Assembly: GCF_001542915.1 (NCBI RefSeq)
Contig: NZ_LNNH01000046.1
Coordinates: forward strand, 61,803-125,802
Origin: Peribacillus simplex
GTDB taxonomy: Bacteria; Bacillota; Bacilli; Bacillales; DSM-1321
Direction of reading: 5' to 3'
Length of the DNA stretch: 64,000 bases
Shown piece after piece: positions 63,877 through 64,000 of this stretch; the first letter of the stretch is position 1; every line of letters begins with the position of its first letter. A program made the position numbers and the translations under genes. The notes beneath the pieces were generated by a model. That model was given only the letters and a program-made list of their open reading frames with translations. It was not told where the DNA came from and did no database searches.

Positions 63877-64000
63877 GTCGCTTCTGAAAGAAACGACAAC
63901 AAATTGCTCTTTGAAAACTGAACAAAACAAAGCGCCAACGTTAAATTTTAAGTGAGCACACACTATCAAAAAAGCAAATGAGCAAGTCAAACATTTCTTC
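63877..64000 (+). other. Leader of an rRNA operon (16S gene beyond right edge)
   Basis: Contains the boxA-like antitermination segment TGCTCTTTGAAAACTGAAC at about 63904-63922 and the AAAGCGCCAACGTTAAATTT stretch typical of Bacillus 16S leaders, then AAAGCAAATGAGCAAGTCAA. No 16S sequence is reached inside the window. Confidence 0.8.

Overview
This 64 kb window looks like a piece of a chromosome from a low-to-moderate-GC, endospore-forming member of the Bacillaceae, close to Peribacillus/Bacillus. The grounds are the gene families (CwlJ, YvrJ/SigO/RsoA, YfkN, YpzG, PutBCP-R, GlpPFKD), strong AAGGAGG-type ribosome binding sites, rho-independent terminators after almost every unit, and Bacillus-type regulatory sites (PerR, Zur, PhoP, PurR, CcpA cre, SigD, SigE, S-box). 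It ends in the promoter and leader of an rRNA operon whose 16S gene lies beyond the right edge. Genus-level placement is inference.

Layout. 0-4 kb: the 3' end of a penicillin-acylase-type enzyme, a split sigma factor pair (sigO/rsoA) divergent from yvrJ, a tandem GNAT protein and a DinB-like protein. 4-12.5 kb: a very large secreted nucleotidase (YfkN type), a DUF4349 lipoprotein, an amino-acid permease, a secreted endonuclease and a YvlD-type membrane protein. 12.6-17 kb: TetR regulator, PerR-controlled catalase, LysM-M14 peptidase. 17-21.5 kb: a candidate cre-controlled small RNA, PurR-controlled purT, PhoP-controlled alkaline phosphatase with a partner lipoprotein-like gene, and a YpzG peptide. 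21.7-28.6 kb: GIY-YIG protein, SigD-driven chemoreceptor, Zur-controlled zinc-free L33 and S14 ribosomal paralogues, VOC protein, DUF1292 protein, cwlJ, YhfP oxidoreductase and ppiB. 28.6-43.5 kb: SDR, TSUP transporter with divergent TrmB regulator, GH3 enzyme, SET-domain protein, M4 protease, LysP-like permease, a CoA-transferase behind a SigE-like promoter, an M50-like membrane protein, an ABC-2-like exporter with PadR regulator, and an S-box-controlled MetE-like gene.

44-56 kb holds two catabolic modules. glpP-glpF-glpK-glpD takes up, phosphorylates and oxidises glycerol, with GlpP-type antiterminable leaders before glpF and glpD and a cre on the glpF promoter. putB-putC-putP-putR converts proline to glutamate, with its own symporter and activator and a large inverted repeat upstream of putB. 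56.3-61.5 kb is a decaying accessory stretch: gene remnants, a pseudogene with in-frame stops, an HTH-less MocR-like aminotransferase, a lone tRNA-Ala, a GC-rich REP-like hairpin and an IS3-like inverted end. 61.6-64 kb returns to core genes (MgtC-like, EamA transporter) and the rrn promoters.

The most unusual signals are (i) two loci, 9 kb apart, sharing a 48-nt sequence that starts exactly 7 nt after a -10 box and runs to a terminator about 220-240 nt later, one of them with a perfect cre inside the promoter, and (ii) four intergenic arrays of degenerate 20-21 bp tandem units, with related but locus-specific consensus sequences.
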